DNA of 40,986 bases, from contig DYJS01000004.1 of NCBI GenBank assembly GCA_020723005.1, forward strand, positions 1 through 40,986, in the 5' to 3' direction. The position numbers and the translations under genes were made by a program. Origin of the DNA: Candidatus Methylomirabilis sp. (GTDB taxonomy: Bacteria > Patescibacteriota > DYJS01). This document shows positions 7,267 through 15,450 of this stretch, piece after piece. How positions within the stretch are numbered: the first letter of the stretch is position 1; every line of letters starts with the position of its first letter. The notes beneath the pieces are model-generated. The model saw nothing but the letters and a program-made list of their open reading frames with translations, did no database searches and was not told the DNA's origin.

Positions 7267-9896
7267 TTTCTTAAATTTAATATTACAAATTTTAAAAGCG
7301 ATAAAATATAATTATCTACAAAATTTTTTGATGAGATATCGGTTAATTGATTGCAAAAATCAAAAACTTCTTTTTGCAAAGAATCCTTTAATTCCCCTTG
7401 TCTGTTTTTAAACTCCCTTTCAATTTTGTAAGTTAAAATTGGGTGCCAAATCATTTTTCTAGAGTCTTTTTTCTTTCCTTTCTCTTCAGATTCTTTTTTT
7501 AAAATCATTAAATCATGCAAATCCCGTAGTATTCCAGAACTCATTTTTGGTTTATTTTCCAAATTTTTATCATAATTTTTTCTCCATACAATTACATTAT
7601 TAGCTTCTTTTATAAAATCCCCCACTTCCTCATTTTTTATCACATCACCAAACAAAAATATACTTGCCTTATTTTTGGATTTATGAAAAAAATTAGAATT
7701 TTCTTTTAAGTTTGAAATATCTAATTTATCTTTCTTTGATTCTTTTTGATTTTTTTCCGAACTTTCTGCAACAAATTTTATTGGTGTAGAATGTTTAAAT
7801 GGTGTCGCACTCCAAGAGATGTGAATTTCTGGATTATTGCAAACAAATTTTTCAAATTCTTTATTCAAGTCATCAATCAAATTTAAAAAAGTTTTAGTTT
7901 CATCCTTTTCTCCGTTTCTATCATTTTTAATTTCGTCATTATTTACAAAAAATGGAGAAATCAAAAACAGATCATCTCCACCTGCATAAATTGTGTAAGT
8001 TTTTGGATAATTTTCTTTTAGCCAAAAATTTAGATACTCTGAAAAGAAAGTTTTTAAAAGATCTGACATCTGAGTGATTCGAGAAAGTGTAAAAAGATCT
8101 CTATTTTGAAAATCTTGAGATTTTTCATTTATTGTCCCAGAACTATAATATTCTTTGTTGTCTTGAATCAATGTTTTTTCATTTTGAGACAAAAGATCTG
8201 TTTTTTCATCAACTCTTAATCCTTCTGCAAAAAGTAATCCCAAATTATCAATATCTCCACGAATAGCGATTAAAGGTTTTTCTTCTGCCAATTTTTCAAA
8301 ATCAACAACTTCGTTTAATCCTTCTTTTGTTGTTAAAACATAATTTGCAACATTCAAAAACCTTGTATTTTGCAATTTTTTAATCTCTTCTCCTTCGCTG
8401 TTCTCATTTTTTCTTCCATCTTTTGCCTTTTCAAAAATTTTTTCACGATCTGGATTTATTAAAAGTCTTCTAAAGTTTTCTTTTTTTAAAAAAGAGATCT
8501 CAATTTTTTCATCAAATGAATAAAAAATTTCAAATTCATCTCTTACCATTTTTTCACCAAGGGAAATTTCTAAAAAACAATTTTCACAAATTTTCTTCTC
8601 TCCATTTTCCTCTTGAAGAGTTTTTGATAATTTCTTTGGTTTTTTACAGATTGGACATTTTATATTTTCAAAATCTTCAATATTTTTTTCAAATTCAAAA
8701 TTTCCAACAAAAACATCTTGCCAAGAATTTTCATCCTTTATTAAACTTTCAAATTGATTATTTCTTTCGTCTTGCAAATTTTCTGAAATTGATTCAAAAA
8801 TATCAAAAATATTTTCTTCGTCATCTTTTCCAGAAAAAGCATTTAATCCAAAATCTCTTGAATTCCAAATTGCAAAACGAAGTTCATAAAAATGTTTTTC
8901 TTTCAAAAAAAATTCAACTTTTTTTTTGATGTTTTTAATTAAATTATCAAAATTTTTTAAATCTGGAACAAGAATATAAAATTTCCCACCAGCTTGCATT
9001 AAAAGATTAGCTTCCGTCAAGCCAAATTCATGCAACACAACATCAGAAAAAATTTTCCCATAAATTTGAACCAAAGTACTTCTAGAGCGAAGTCTTTTTG
9101 CAACTTTCTCTCCTTCAATATCTGTAATAAATTTTTGAATTCCTAAAAAATCTCCAACTATAATTTTAAATTTAGTACATTCAATTTTTCTTTCTTTATC
9201 TTCCAATTTCCATTTATAAATACAATGAGAAATTGCAGAAACATCTTTAGAGTGTGTAAAAAGAGAGATATCAGTTTTTTCATTTCCTGTAAAATCTGGA
9301 ATGCTCCAAGTGTAAGTTTTTAAAACTTCTAACAAAAAAGAAATGATATCTTCAAAATTTGTGAAAGTAGAAATTGATTCTAAAGATTTTAACAATTCTT
9401 CAAAAGAAAAATAATGAGTTTGTAAAATGTTATTTTTTTCTTTTGGAATAATTTTTGAAATTTCAAATTTTGATTGATCAAAAAATTTGGTTTCTAATTC
9501 ACTTTGAAAATCTGGATGAATTTTTGTTTTTGAAAAAATTGAAGCCAAAAATCTATGAGAAAAATCTTTAAATTTCCCGTTCTCTGTTTCAACATATTGC
9601 AAATCTTCTCTTTCTGATGCATTTCCATGATCTGCAATCTTTATAATTTGAGTAAAAAGATCTAAATTTTTTTCTTTTGAGTGATGATTTTTAATTATTT
9701 CTAAAAATTTCGAAAAGTTTTCTTCTTTATCTTTATCTTCTAAAATTTTTTTAAAAGTTTCTTTTAAAGAATTTACAAAATCAACTCCAAAATCTGAGTG
9801 AGATTTTTGTTTCGTTTTCTCTGCTCGTTGTTTAAATTTTCCAATATCATGAAAAAGTGATCCAAGAATCAAAATTTTTTCATTAATATTCAACAA
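7263..9896 (-). CDS. cas10: Cas10/Csm1, type III-A large subunit and cyclic oligoadenylate synthase
   Basis: 877 residues, at the upper end for Csm1. It forms the crRNA-guided effector, cuts ssDNA with an N-terminal HD domain and makes cyclic oligoadenylate second messengers with a Palm domain. Visible features: LFHDIGKF with H16-D17 (HD nuclease), a zinc-binding CPIC (from C414)...CENC (to C440), and YAGGDDLFLI with GGDD at 639-642, the cyclase active site. Both activities therefore look intact. The start is a TTG (a second TTG follows at once) with no Shine-Dalgarno; an 18-bp hairpin lies 26 nt upstream. The gene is first in the operon and overlaps csm2 by ATGA. Confidence 0.96.
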   Translation of the reverse strand: MLNINEKILILGSLFHDIGKFKQRAEKTKQKSHSDFGVDFVNSLKETFKKILEDKDKEENFSKFLEIIKNHHSKEKNLDLFTQIIKIADHGNASEREDLQYVETENGKFKDFSHRFLASIFSKTKIHPDFQSELETKFFDQSKFEISKIIPKEKNNILQTHYFSFEELLKSLESISTFTNFEDIISFLLEVLKTYTWSIPDFTGNEKTDISLFTHSKDVSAISHCIYKWKLEDKERKIECTKFKIIVGDFLGIQKFITDIEGEKVAKRLRSRSTLVQIYGKIFSDVVLHEFGLTEANLLMQAGGKFYILVPDLKNFDNLIKNIKKKVEFFLKEKHFYELRFAIWNSRDFGLNAFSGKDDEENIFDIFESISENLQDERNNQFESLIKDENSWQDVFVGNFEFEKNIEDFENIKCPICKKPKKLSKTLQEENGEKKICENCFLEISLGEKMVRDEFEIFYSFDEKIEISFLKKENFRRLLINPDREKIFEKAKDGRKNENSEGEEIKKLQNTRFLNVANYVLTTKEGLNEVVDFEKLAEEKPLIAIRGDIDNLGLLFAEGLRVDEKTDLLSQNEKTLIQDNKEYYSSGTINEKSQDFQNRDLFTLSRITQMSDLLKTFFSEYLNFWLKENYPKTYTIYAGGDDLFLISPFFVNNDEIKNDRNGEKDETKTFLNLIDDLNKEFEKFVCNNPEIHISWSATPFKHSTPIKFVAESSEKNQKESKKDKLDISNLKENSNFFHKSKNKASIFLFGDVIKNEEVGDFIKEANNVIVWRKNYDKNLENKPKMSSGILRDLHDLMILKKESEEKGKKKDSRKMIWHPILTYKIEREFKNRQGELKDSLQKEVFDFCNQLTDISSKNFVDNYILSLLKFVILNLRK

Positions 9897-9921
9897 ATTT
9901 GTATTTTTCGTTTCAATTTCT

Positions 9922-9965
9922 AAACATCTCTATTTTTTTTTGCAAATAAAAAAATAGAGATGTTT
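9922..9965. other. Perfect 18-bp inverted repeat in the cas10 5' region
   Basis: Arms at 9922-9939 and 9948-9965 are perfectly complementary around an 8-nt loop (TTGCAAAT). On the plus strand the second arm runs into TTTTTT, as in an intrinsic terminator, but no plus-strand gene lies before it. On the minus strand it sits 26-69 nt upstream of the cas10 start, in the probable 5' UTR, without a T-tract. It could insulate the cas operon from plus-strand transcription or act as a 5' mRNA structure. Confidence 0.6.
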
Positions 9966-10219
9966 TTTACTAAATATATTTTATATTTTTATCTAAAAGA
10001 TCCAAATTTAATTTAAAAGTGTTCTAAAATTTCTTATTACTTAATTTTTAAAAAATAAAAGATGTATATTAAAATTGCAAAATCCAAAAAATTAAAAGAA
10101 GTTCACTTTTTAAAAATAATTTAACACAATCTGAAAAAATAAAATATTTTATGCAAAAAAATTCCAATTTATGTTTTATTTGAGGTTAGTTTTTGAATAA
10201 AATTTACAAGATCTAAAAA
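9966..10219. other. AT-rich intergenic region upstream of the cas operon
   Basis: Together with the hairpin this forms a 323-nt gap between cas10 and the chorismate mutase gene. It must contain the cas promoter (minus strand), since both flanking genes are on the minus strand and this gap is the longest on this side. Several A/T-rich -10-like strings occur (for example TATAAA near 9975-9990 on the minus strand), but I could not pair any with a convincing -35. No ORF or RNA gene recognised. Confidence 0.3.
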
Positions 10220-10480
10220 CTATTTTTCTAATTTTAATGCAAATTTATGAATGATGTTCCAAATTTCAACAATAAACTCTTCTGGTAAATCTAAACCTTT
10301 TCCCAAAGAAATTTTTGAATCCAAAACCTCTTTCCACCTTTTTTCATCAAGAGGTGGAAGATTTCTCTCTTTTTTAAATTTTCCAACTTTCAAAACAACC
10401 CTCATTCTTTCTGCCAAAAGTGAAATTATTGCAGAATCAATGAGATCAATTGATTTTCTAAAATCTTGCAAATCGTTCAT
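10220..10480 (-). CDS. Chorismate mutase, AroQ class
   Basis: 86 residues. AroQ-type chorismate mutase converts chorismate to prephenate in phenylalanine/tyrosine synthesis as an all-helical dimer. The sequence follows the family pattern closely: LQDFRKSIDLIDSAIISLLAERM at the N-terminus with the conserved Arg, the Lys of VGKFKKERN, a PPLDEKRWKEVL helix, and a C-terminal VEIWNIIHKFAL helix. No other aromatic-pathway gene is in the window, which is odd for an organism group usually lacking the pathway. It lies 73 nt downstream of the flippase gene and may be co-transcribed. The function as part of a regulatory or scavenging route is open. Confidence 0.88.
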   Translation of the reverse strand: MNDLQDFRKSIDLIDSAIISLLAERMRVVLKVGKFKKERNLPPLDEKRWKEVLDSKISLGKGLDLPEEFIVEIWNIIHKFALKLEK

Positions 10481-10553
10481 ATTAAAAATTTAATTTTAAA
10501 AAATTTTAACTATATATTTCTTACAAAAAAAATATTTTTAAAAAATTTATAGA

Positions 10554-11867
10554 TCAAAAAGATTGGGATTTATCAACTTCAAATTCCTTCTTACCAACTT
10601 CTCTTTGATATTTTTGAAACTGAAAAATTGTTAGAATCAAAACAATAAATGTAACAAAATTTGTTGTCATCGCTGTTCCAATATATGAAAATCTTGGAAT
10701 TAAAAATATATTCAAAATTATGCTAACCAAAACCCCAACAAAGGCTGGAAAAATCAAAAAATTCTGTTTTCCACGACTAACTAAAAGATAATTTAAAACA
10801 CTTGTTGGAAAAGAAAAAATTGCAGAAATAACGAGCAAATTTAGTGCAGAAACCGATCCTGTTGCAACAAAATCTTTTCCAAAAATTCGAAAACTCTCTT
10901 TTTGAAAAAAACTTGGATCAGAATCTGTGTAGATATTTATGATATATTTTGAAGTTAAAAATGTGAACAAAACACCAACTATTGCAAGAATTGTCATTAA
11001 AAAAGAAACTTTTTTTGCAAGTTTGATTGCAGAAATTTTTGTTCCTGTTGCAAGAATTGGAAAAAAAGTTCCCATTAAAATTTGTGGAACAATTCCTGTA
11101 AATTCAACAATTCTAAAAGCTGGTCGATAAATTCCAACAGCTGTTTCTGATTTCAAAAAAGAGAGAATCACTGAATCTATTCTAAAATATGCTAAAGTAA
11201 ACATCATCGCAATTCCAAGTGGCAAAGCTTCAATCAAAAAATTTTTCCAAGATGTAAAATCAAAAATAATTTTTACCTTCATCTCTTGCTGAACAAAAAA
11301 CCAAGAAATTGCCAGTGTCACAATATCTCCAATCGTAACAATAAAAATTAAAATCTCTAAACTCCAATTCAAATTTATTCCAACAATTGTCAAAATAAGC
11401 TCTGCAAACCTTCCAACCGTTTCCCCAAAAACAAGTTTCCAAAGTTTAAAATCTACTTGAAAATTTGATGAAAAAACCTGATTAACATCTCCTGCTAATT
11501 GTCCAAAAATTAAAATTAGGATTGACCATTTAATATGCTCATTGTATGGTGTAAAAATCATCAAAAAAAGTGCAAAAATATAAACTACACTTCCAGAAAA
11601 AATTCTAAAACCAAGAAAGTTTCCAAAAACATTTTCTCGTTCGTTTTGAGTTTTAGCTTGTGCCATCATACGAACAAGAATCAGATAAATTCCAAAATCC
11701 AAAATTGTTGCAAAAGTCCAAAGATAAATTTTTGGGATTTCATATTCCCCACTCCCTGAAGCCCCTAAACCACTCGCAACAACTCTAGCTGTTAACAAAA
11801 CAAGAACCACTCCAAAAATTCTACCAACAAGATGAATAATCGCATTTGAATAAACTTTTTTGGACAA
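10554..11867 (-). CDS. Wzx-like polysaccharide flippase (MOP superfamily)
   Basis: 437 residues, strongly hydrophobic throughout with about 12-14 predicted membrane segments. It matches the polysaccharide biosynthesis/oligosaccharide flippase type of the MOP superfamily, which moves lipid-linked glycans across the membrane. Typical features are the N-terminal IIHLVGRIFGVVLVLLTARV, the AYFRIDSVILSFLKSETAVG segment and the YRPAFRIVEF helix. The only suitable start is TTG at 11867; no ATG is available upstream in frame. No glycosyltransferases lie next to it, so its glycan is unknown. MurJ is the alternative, but the motif pattern fits Wzx/RfbX better. Confidence 0.78.
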   Translation of the reverse strand: MSKKVYSNAIIHLVGRIFGVVLVLLTARVVASGLGASGSGEYEIPKIYLWTFATILDFGIYLILVRMMAQAKTQNERENVFGNFLGFRIFSGSVVYIFALFLMIFTPYNEHIKWSILILIFGQLAGDVNQVFSSNFQVDFKLWKLVFGETVGRFAELILTIVGINLNWSLEILIFIVTIGDIVTLAISWFFVQQEMKVKIIFDFTSWKNFLIEALPLGIAMMFTLAYFRIDSVILSFLKSETAVGIYRPAFRIVEFTGIVPQILMGTFFPILATGTKISAIKLAKKVSFLMTILAIVGVLFTFLTSKYIINIYTDSDPSFFQKESFRIFGKDFVATGSVSALNLLVISAIFSFPTSVLNYLLVSRGKQNFLIFPAFVGVLVSIILNIFLIPRFSYIGTAMTTNFVTFIVLILTIFQFQKYQREVGKKEFEVDKSQSF

Positions 11868-11983
11868 AAAAGTGATAAAATCAAAACAAAACTAAAAAAT
11901 AAAATTCTATTGTAAAATTCCAAAAAATATTTAGTTTAAAAAAACAATTTCTAAAAAAGAATAAATATATTTTAAAAAAATTT

Positions 11984-12080
11984 TTATGAATAATGAAGGA
12001 ATCCTGCCATAAATAATAAATCTTTGTTCATTCTTGAATTTGTTCGTGAAGTATACACACTATAAGACCAAACAACAATC
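11984..12080 (-). other. Possible gene remnant downstream of mnmE
   Basis: Non-coding gap after mnmE whose base usage is less A/T-monotonous than the other spacers. On the minus strand an open frame runs from just after a TAG to TAA at 11984 and encodes about 30 residues (WSYSVYTSRTNSRMNK...FLHYS). Too short to call a gene. It could be the decayed end of a lost gene or chance. Confidence 0.2.
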
Positions 12081-12089
12081 TAATCTGAT

Positions 12090-13466
12090 TTATTTCCCTA
12101 TACAAAAGTTATGAAAAACTGAATCCAAAATATCTGGTTTAAATTTTTCACCTAAAAGCTCTGAAATTTCATCTAATGCAATTTTCAAGTTTTCTGCAAT
12201 TAGTTCAAGATTTTTCTCTTTTTTTGCAAGATTTAAAGATGAAAAAATTTCAAAAAGCTTCTCTTTTTGTCTCTCTGTGGAAACAATTATACTTTCTTCA
12301 GAAATTTTATCTTCTCCAATCAATTTTTCATAAATTTTTCTTTTGAGATCTTCTATATTTTTTTGAAATTTTACAGAGATCAAAGAAATAGAATTTTTTG
12401 AAAATTTTTTCTCTTCAAAAAATTTTTCAACATCTTTTTTAAAAGAAAAATCTTCATTGTCTATTTTATTTATGACGAATATAAAGTTTTTTATTGAAAG
12501 TTTTAAAGTTTCAAAAATTTTCATAGAGTCTAAAAAATTTTCTTGATCCAAAACCCAAAGCACAACATCAGAAAAACTAATCTCTTCTTTTGATTTTGCA
12601 ATTCCAAAGTTTTCAATTGGATCGGAAGAATTTTCATTTATTCCTGCTGTATCAACCAAAATTATTGGAAGTCCAAAAAGATCAATTTTTGATTCAATCG
12701 TATCTCTCGTTGTTCCCGGAATGTTCGTAACAATCGCTTTTTCCTTTCCAACAAAAAAATTGAAAAGTGAAGATTTTCCAGAATTTGGAAGGCCTGCCAA
12801 AACAACTTTCGCACCTTGTTCCAAAATTTTTCCAATTTTATATGTAGAAATTGTTTTTTCAATCTCTTCTAAAACTTCTTCCAAAATTTTTTTGTTTTCT
12901 GGAAGATCAAAAATTGGCAAATCGTCTTTATCATAAAAATCTAAATTAGCTTCAACCTCTGCTAAAAACTTTGTAATAATTTTTTTCCACTCAAAAATTT
13001 TTTTTGAAAAACCACCTGATAAATTTTCCAAAGATTTTTTTGTTGCAAAATTAGTTGTTGAATGAATGAGATTTGCAACAGATTCTGCTTGAACAAGATC
13101 TATTTTTCCATTTAAAAAAGCTCGTTTAGTAAATTCTCCGGGCTCTGCAATTCTTGCTCCTTTTGAAATTAAAAGAGATAAAATTCTATTTAAAATTATT
13201 GTGTTTCCATGAACCTGAAATTCAACCAAATCTTCTCCCGTATAACTTTTAGGAGATACAAAAAAAATTATTATTCCAGTTTCTACTTTTTCACTTTTAT
13301 CAAAAATATCTGAAATGTGAGCAAATCTTGGTTTTATATCTTTTATTTTTGTAATGCTTTTTGCAATTTTAAAAGAAAGATTTCCTGAAATTCTAACAAT
13401 TCCAATTCCAGAAGTTCCAATTGGTGTAGAAATTGCACAAATTGTATCTGATAAAAAACTTTTTAT
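12090..13466 (-). CDS. mnmE: tRNA modification GTPase MnmE, with non-canonical start
   Basis: MnmE with MnmG modifies the wobble uridine (cmnm5U34) of certain tRNAs. Reading from 13466 gives 458 residues, the family length. The N-terminal folate-binding TrmE domain is complete: DTICAISTPIGTSGIGIVRI, then YTGEDLVEFQVHG. The GTPase domain has GLPNSGKSS (about 225-233), GTTRDT, DTAGI and NKID, and the C-terminus is CIGK. However, the first in-frame ATG-like start is a GTG at 13229, which would delete 79 conserved residues. The codon at the expected N-terminus is ATA at 13466, preceded by an in-frame TAA. Either AUA serves as start or the first codons carry a sequence error. Confidence 0.9.
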   Translation of the reverse strand: MKSFLSDTICAISTPIGTSGIGIVRISGNLSFKIAKSITKIKDIKPRFAHISDIFDKSEKVETGIIIFFVSPKSYTGEDLVEFQVHGNTIILNRILSLLISKGARIAEPGEFTKRAFLNGKIDLVQAESVANLIHSTTNFATKKSLENLSGGFSKKIFEWKKIITKFLAEVEANLDFYDKDDLPIFDLPENKKILEEVLEEIEKTISTYKIGKILEQGAKVVLAGLPNSGKSSLFNFFVGKEKAIVTNIPGTTRDTIESKIDLFGLPIILVDTAGINENSSDPIENFGIAKSKEEISFSDVVLWVLDQENFLDSMKIFETLKLSIKNFIFVINKIDNEDFSFKKDVEKFFEEKKFSKNSISLISVKFQKNIEDLKRKIYEKLIGEDKISEESIIVSTERQKEKLFEIFSSLNLAKKEKNLELIAENLKIALDEISELLGEKFKPDILDSVFHNFCIGK

Positions 13467-13557
13467 AAAATTTTTTTACAAAGTTTTTCTAAAGATTTTT
13501 TTAAAAAAATAAAAGGTGCTTTTTAAAAACTCTACAATTTTTATTTTTAAAATCATA

Positions 13558-13586
13558 TTGAAAAGTTTAATATATCTCTTAGATAA
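13558..13586 (+). promoter_or_regulatory. Weak candidate promoter of proS
   Basis: TTGAAA at 13558-13563 followed after 16 nt by TAGATA at 13580-13585, 18 nt before the proS ATG. The -10 matches the consensus poorly. It is the best pair in the divergent gap between mnmE and proS. Confidence 0.3.
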
Positions 13587-13603
13587 AGTTTGGAAAAAGA
13601 TAT

Positions 13604-15094
13604 ATGGAGAAATCGAAAATTACAAAACAATCTGAAAATTTTTCTGAGTGGTATTTAGATGTTGTTCGTGAAGCTGGACTTTCTGAAAATTCTGAAGTTC
13701 GTGGTTGTGGAATTATCAAGCCATACGGATTTAAAATTTGGGAGTTGATTAAAAAATTTTTATCACAAGAGATTGAAGCAACAGGTGTGGAAAATGTTTA
13801 TTTTCCATCACTTGTTCCAATGGAAAATTTTGAAAAAGAGAAAAATCATGTTGAAGGATTTTCACCAGAACTTGCTGTTGTAACACATGGTGGTGGAGAA
13901 AAACTTGAAAAACCTTTCGCTGTTCGTCCAACTTCCGAAGCTGCAATGTATGGAGCATATGCTCGTTGGATTAAGTCTTATAGAGATTTACCTTTAAGAC
14001 TTAATCAATGGAACAATGTTATTCGTTGGGAAAAAAGACCTAGACCATTTTTGAGATGGAGTGAATTTTTATGGCAAGAGGGACACACAGTTTTTGAAAC
14101 AGAGGAGGAAGCAAAAAAAGAGATGTGGCAGATGCTCGATATTTATGCAAAAGTTTGTGAAAATTATTTATGTTTGCCAGTTTTGAAAGGAAGGAAATCT
14201 GAAAATGAAAAATTTGCTGGTGCGGTCATCACATCTACAATTGAATCTATGGCGAAAGATGGAAAATCAATTCAAGCAGGAACTTCTCACTATCTTGGTC
14301 AAAATTTTTCAAAAGTTTTCGGAGTAAAATTTTTAGATCGTAAAGGGAAAGAGCAATTTGCTCATCAAAATTCTTGGGGTGCTTCTTGGAGACTTGTTGG
14401 ATCTGTGATTATGGGACATGGAGACGATCATGGACTTCGACTTCCAACTCCAATAGCTCCAATACAAATTGTGATTTTACCAATTTATCGCACTGATGAA
14501 AATTTGGAAGAATTAGAATCAGCAGGACAACTTTCACAAAAAGTATCAGTTATGGATTTTTATATCAATGGATTAAAAGTTTTTGAAAATTTACAAAAAA
14601 ATTATCGTGTAAAGATTGACGAAAGAATGGATTTGAGACCGGGATTTAAATTTAATGAATGGGAATTAAAAGGTGTTCCAATTCGTGTTGAAATTGGAGT
14701 CAAAGAAGTTGAGAGCAAAACTGCTATAATTTTTAGAAGAGATACAATGCAAAGAAAAATTGTACAGATTGAAAACTTGGAAGATGAGATAAAACTTGCA
14801 ATTGAAGCACACGATAAGAATCTCTTTTTACAAGCATTGGCATTTCGAGAACAACATACTTTTCGAATTGAAAATTTTTCTGACTTTGAAATTGGAGTAA
14901 AAAAAGATATTGCTGGATATTTTGATGTTTCTTGGTGTGAAGATCCAAATTGTGAAAAAGAGATTAAAGAAAAAACTTCAGCAGTTAGTAGAGTTTTACC
15001 AACCAAAAATGAAAATAAATTACCAAAAAATTCAAAATGTTTTCACTGCGGAAAACCTGCAAAACATGATTGGATTTTTGCAAGAAGTTATTAA
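13604..15094 (+). CDS. proS: Prolyl-tRNA synthetase, archaeal/eukaryote-like short form
   Basis: 496 residues. It attaches proline to tRNA-Pro. Length and pattern fit the ProS form without the editing insertion: FSEWYLDVVREAGL at the N-terminus, class II motif 2 region RWEKRPRPFLRWSEF, WQEGHTVF, and motif 3 region GHGDDHGLRLPTPIAPIQI. The C-terminal zinc-binding domain has four Cys (CEDPNCEKE... and CFHCGKPA) and the chain ends in ARSY, as usual in this type. Its ATG at 13604 is preceded by GGAAAAAG, one of the few purine-rich ribosome sites here. It faces mnmE divergently. Confidence 0.97.
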   Translation: MEKSKITKQSENFSEWYLDVVREAGLSENSEVRGCGIIKPYGFKIWELIKKFLSQEIEATGVENVYFPSLVPMENFEKEKNHVEGFSPELAVVTHGGGEKLEKPFAVRPTSEAAMYGAYARWIKSYRDLPLRLNQWNNVIRWEKRPRPFLRWSEFLWQEGHTVFETEEEAKKEMWQMLDIYAKVCENYLCLPVLKGRKSENEKFAGAVITSTIESMAKDGKSIQAGTSHYLGQNFSKVFGVKFLDRKGKEQFAHQNSWGASWRLVGSVIMGHGDDHGLRLPTPIAPIQIVILPIYRTDENLEELESAGQLSQKVSVMDFYINGLKVFENLQKNYRVKIDERMDLRPGFKFNEWELKGVPIRVEIGVKEVESKTAIIFRRDTMQRKIVQIENLEDEIKLAIEAHDKNLFLQALAFREQHTFRIENFSDFEIGVKKDIAGYFDVSWCEDPNCEKEIKEKTSAVSRVLPTKNENKLPKNSKCFHCGKPAKHDWIFARSY

Positions 15095-15290
15095 TTCGCT
15101 AAAACTAAATTTTTACTTAATATATGAACTGTATCAGGGTATTTACCTTTTTTAATAAATATATAAAAATAAAAAATTTTATTTTTTAATTAATTATAAA
15201 AAACTTTATAAGAATTCATATTTTTTAGTTTATATTCTAACATTTTTAACATTTCTTCAGTGTTGAAAAATAAAAAAAGACAAGAGTTGT

Positions 15291-15355
15291 TTGTCATGGT
15301 GAGCCTGTCGAACCATAAACCACAACAAAAATCCTTGACAGGCTCAGGATGACAA
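15291..15355. repeat. Palindromic repeat element, GAGCCTGTC / GACAGGCTC type
   Basis: Left arm TTGTCATGGTGAGCCTGTC (15291-15309 area) and right arm GACAGGCTCAGGATGACAA (15337-15355) form a long hairpin with two internal mismatches. The arm matches the dispersed bacterial palindrome of the GACAGGCTCAGGATGACA kind, which I recall from many genomes. It is much more GC-rich than its surroundings. It lies in the 356-nt gap between proS and the next gene, which otherwise shows no gene. Likely a non-autonomous mobile element or REP-like sequence. Confidence 0.75.
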
Positions 15356-15412
15356 AAGAAAAGATTTTAAGAAAAACATAGAAACAAAAATTTTTGTTCC
15401 TCACGAGAGATG

Positions 15413-15440
15413 AAAAGGTTCAAGTCAAAAAACTTGAACC
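15413..15440 (-). terminator. Intrinsic terminator of the 19098-15451 operon
   Basis: On the minus strand, GGTTCAAGT, a 6-nt TTTTTG loop, ACTTGAACC, then TTTT. The 9-bp perfect stem plus T-run lies 10-40 nt after the stop of the beta-helix gene, in the right place and orientation to end that transcript. Confidence 0.65.
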
Positions 15441-15450
15441 CGCGGAAGAA

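Noticed and set aside
12090-13229. MnmE as a 379-residue truncated protein starting at the GTG 13229
   Set aside because: The upstream frame encodes the conserved N-terminal domain without interruption, so the gene is not truncated; only its start codon is unusual.
14602-15006. 134-codon minus-strand ORF inside proS
   Set aside because: Lies wholly within the well-conserved ProRS coding sequence on the other strand.
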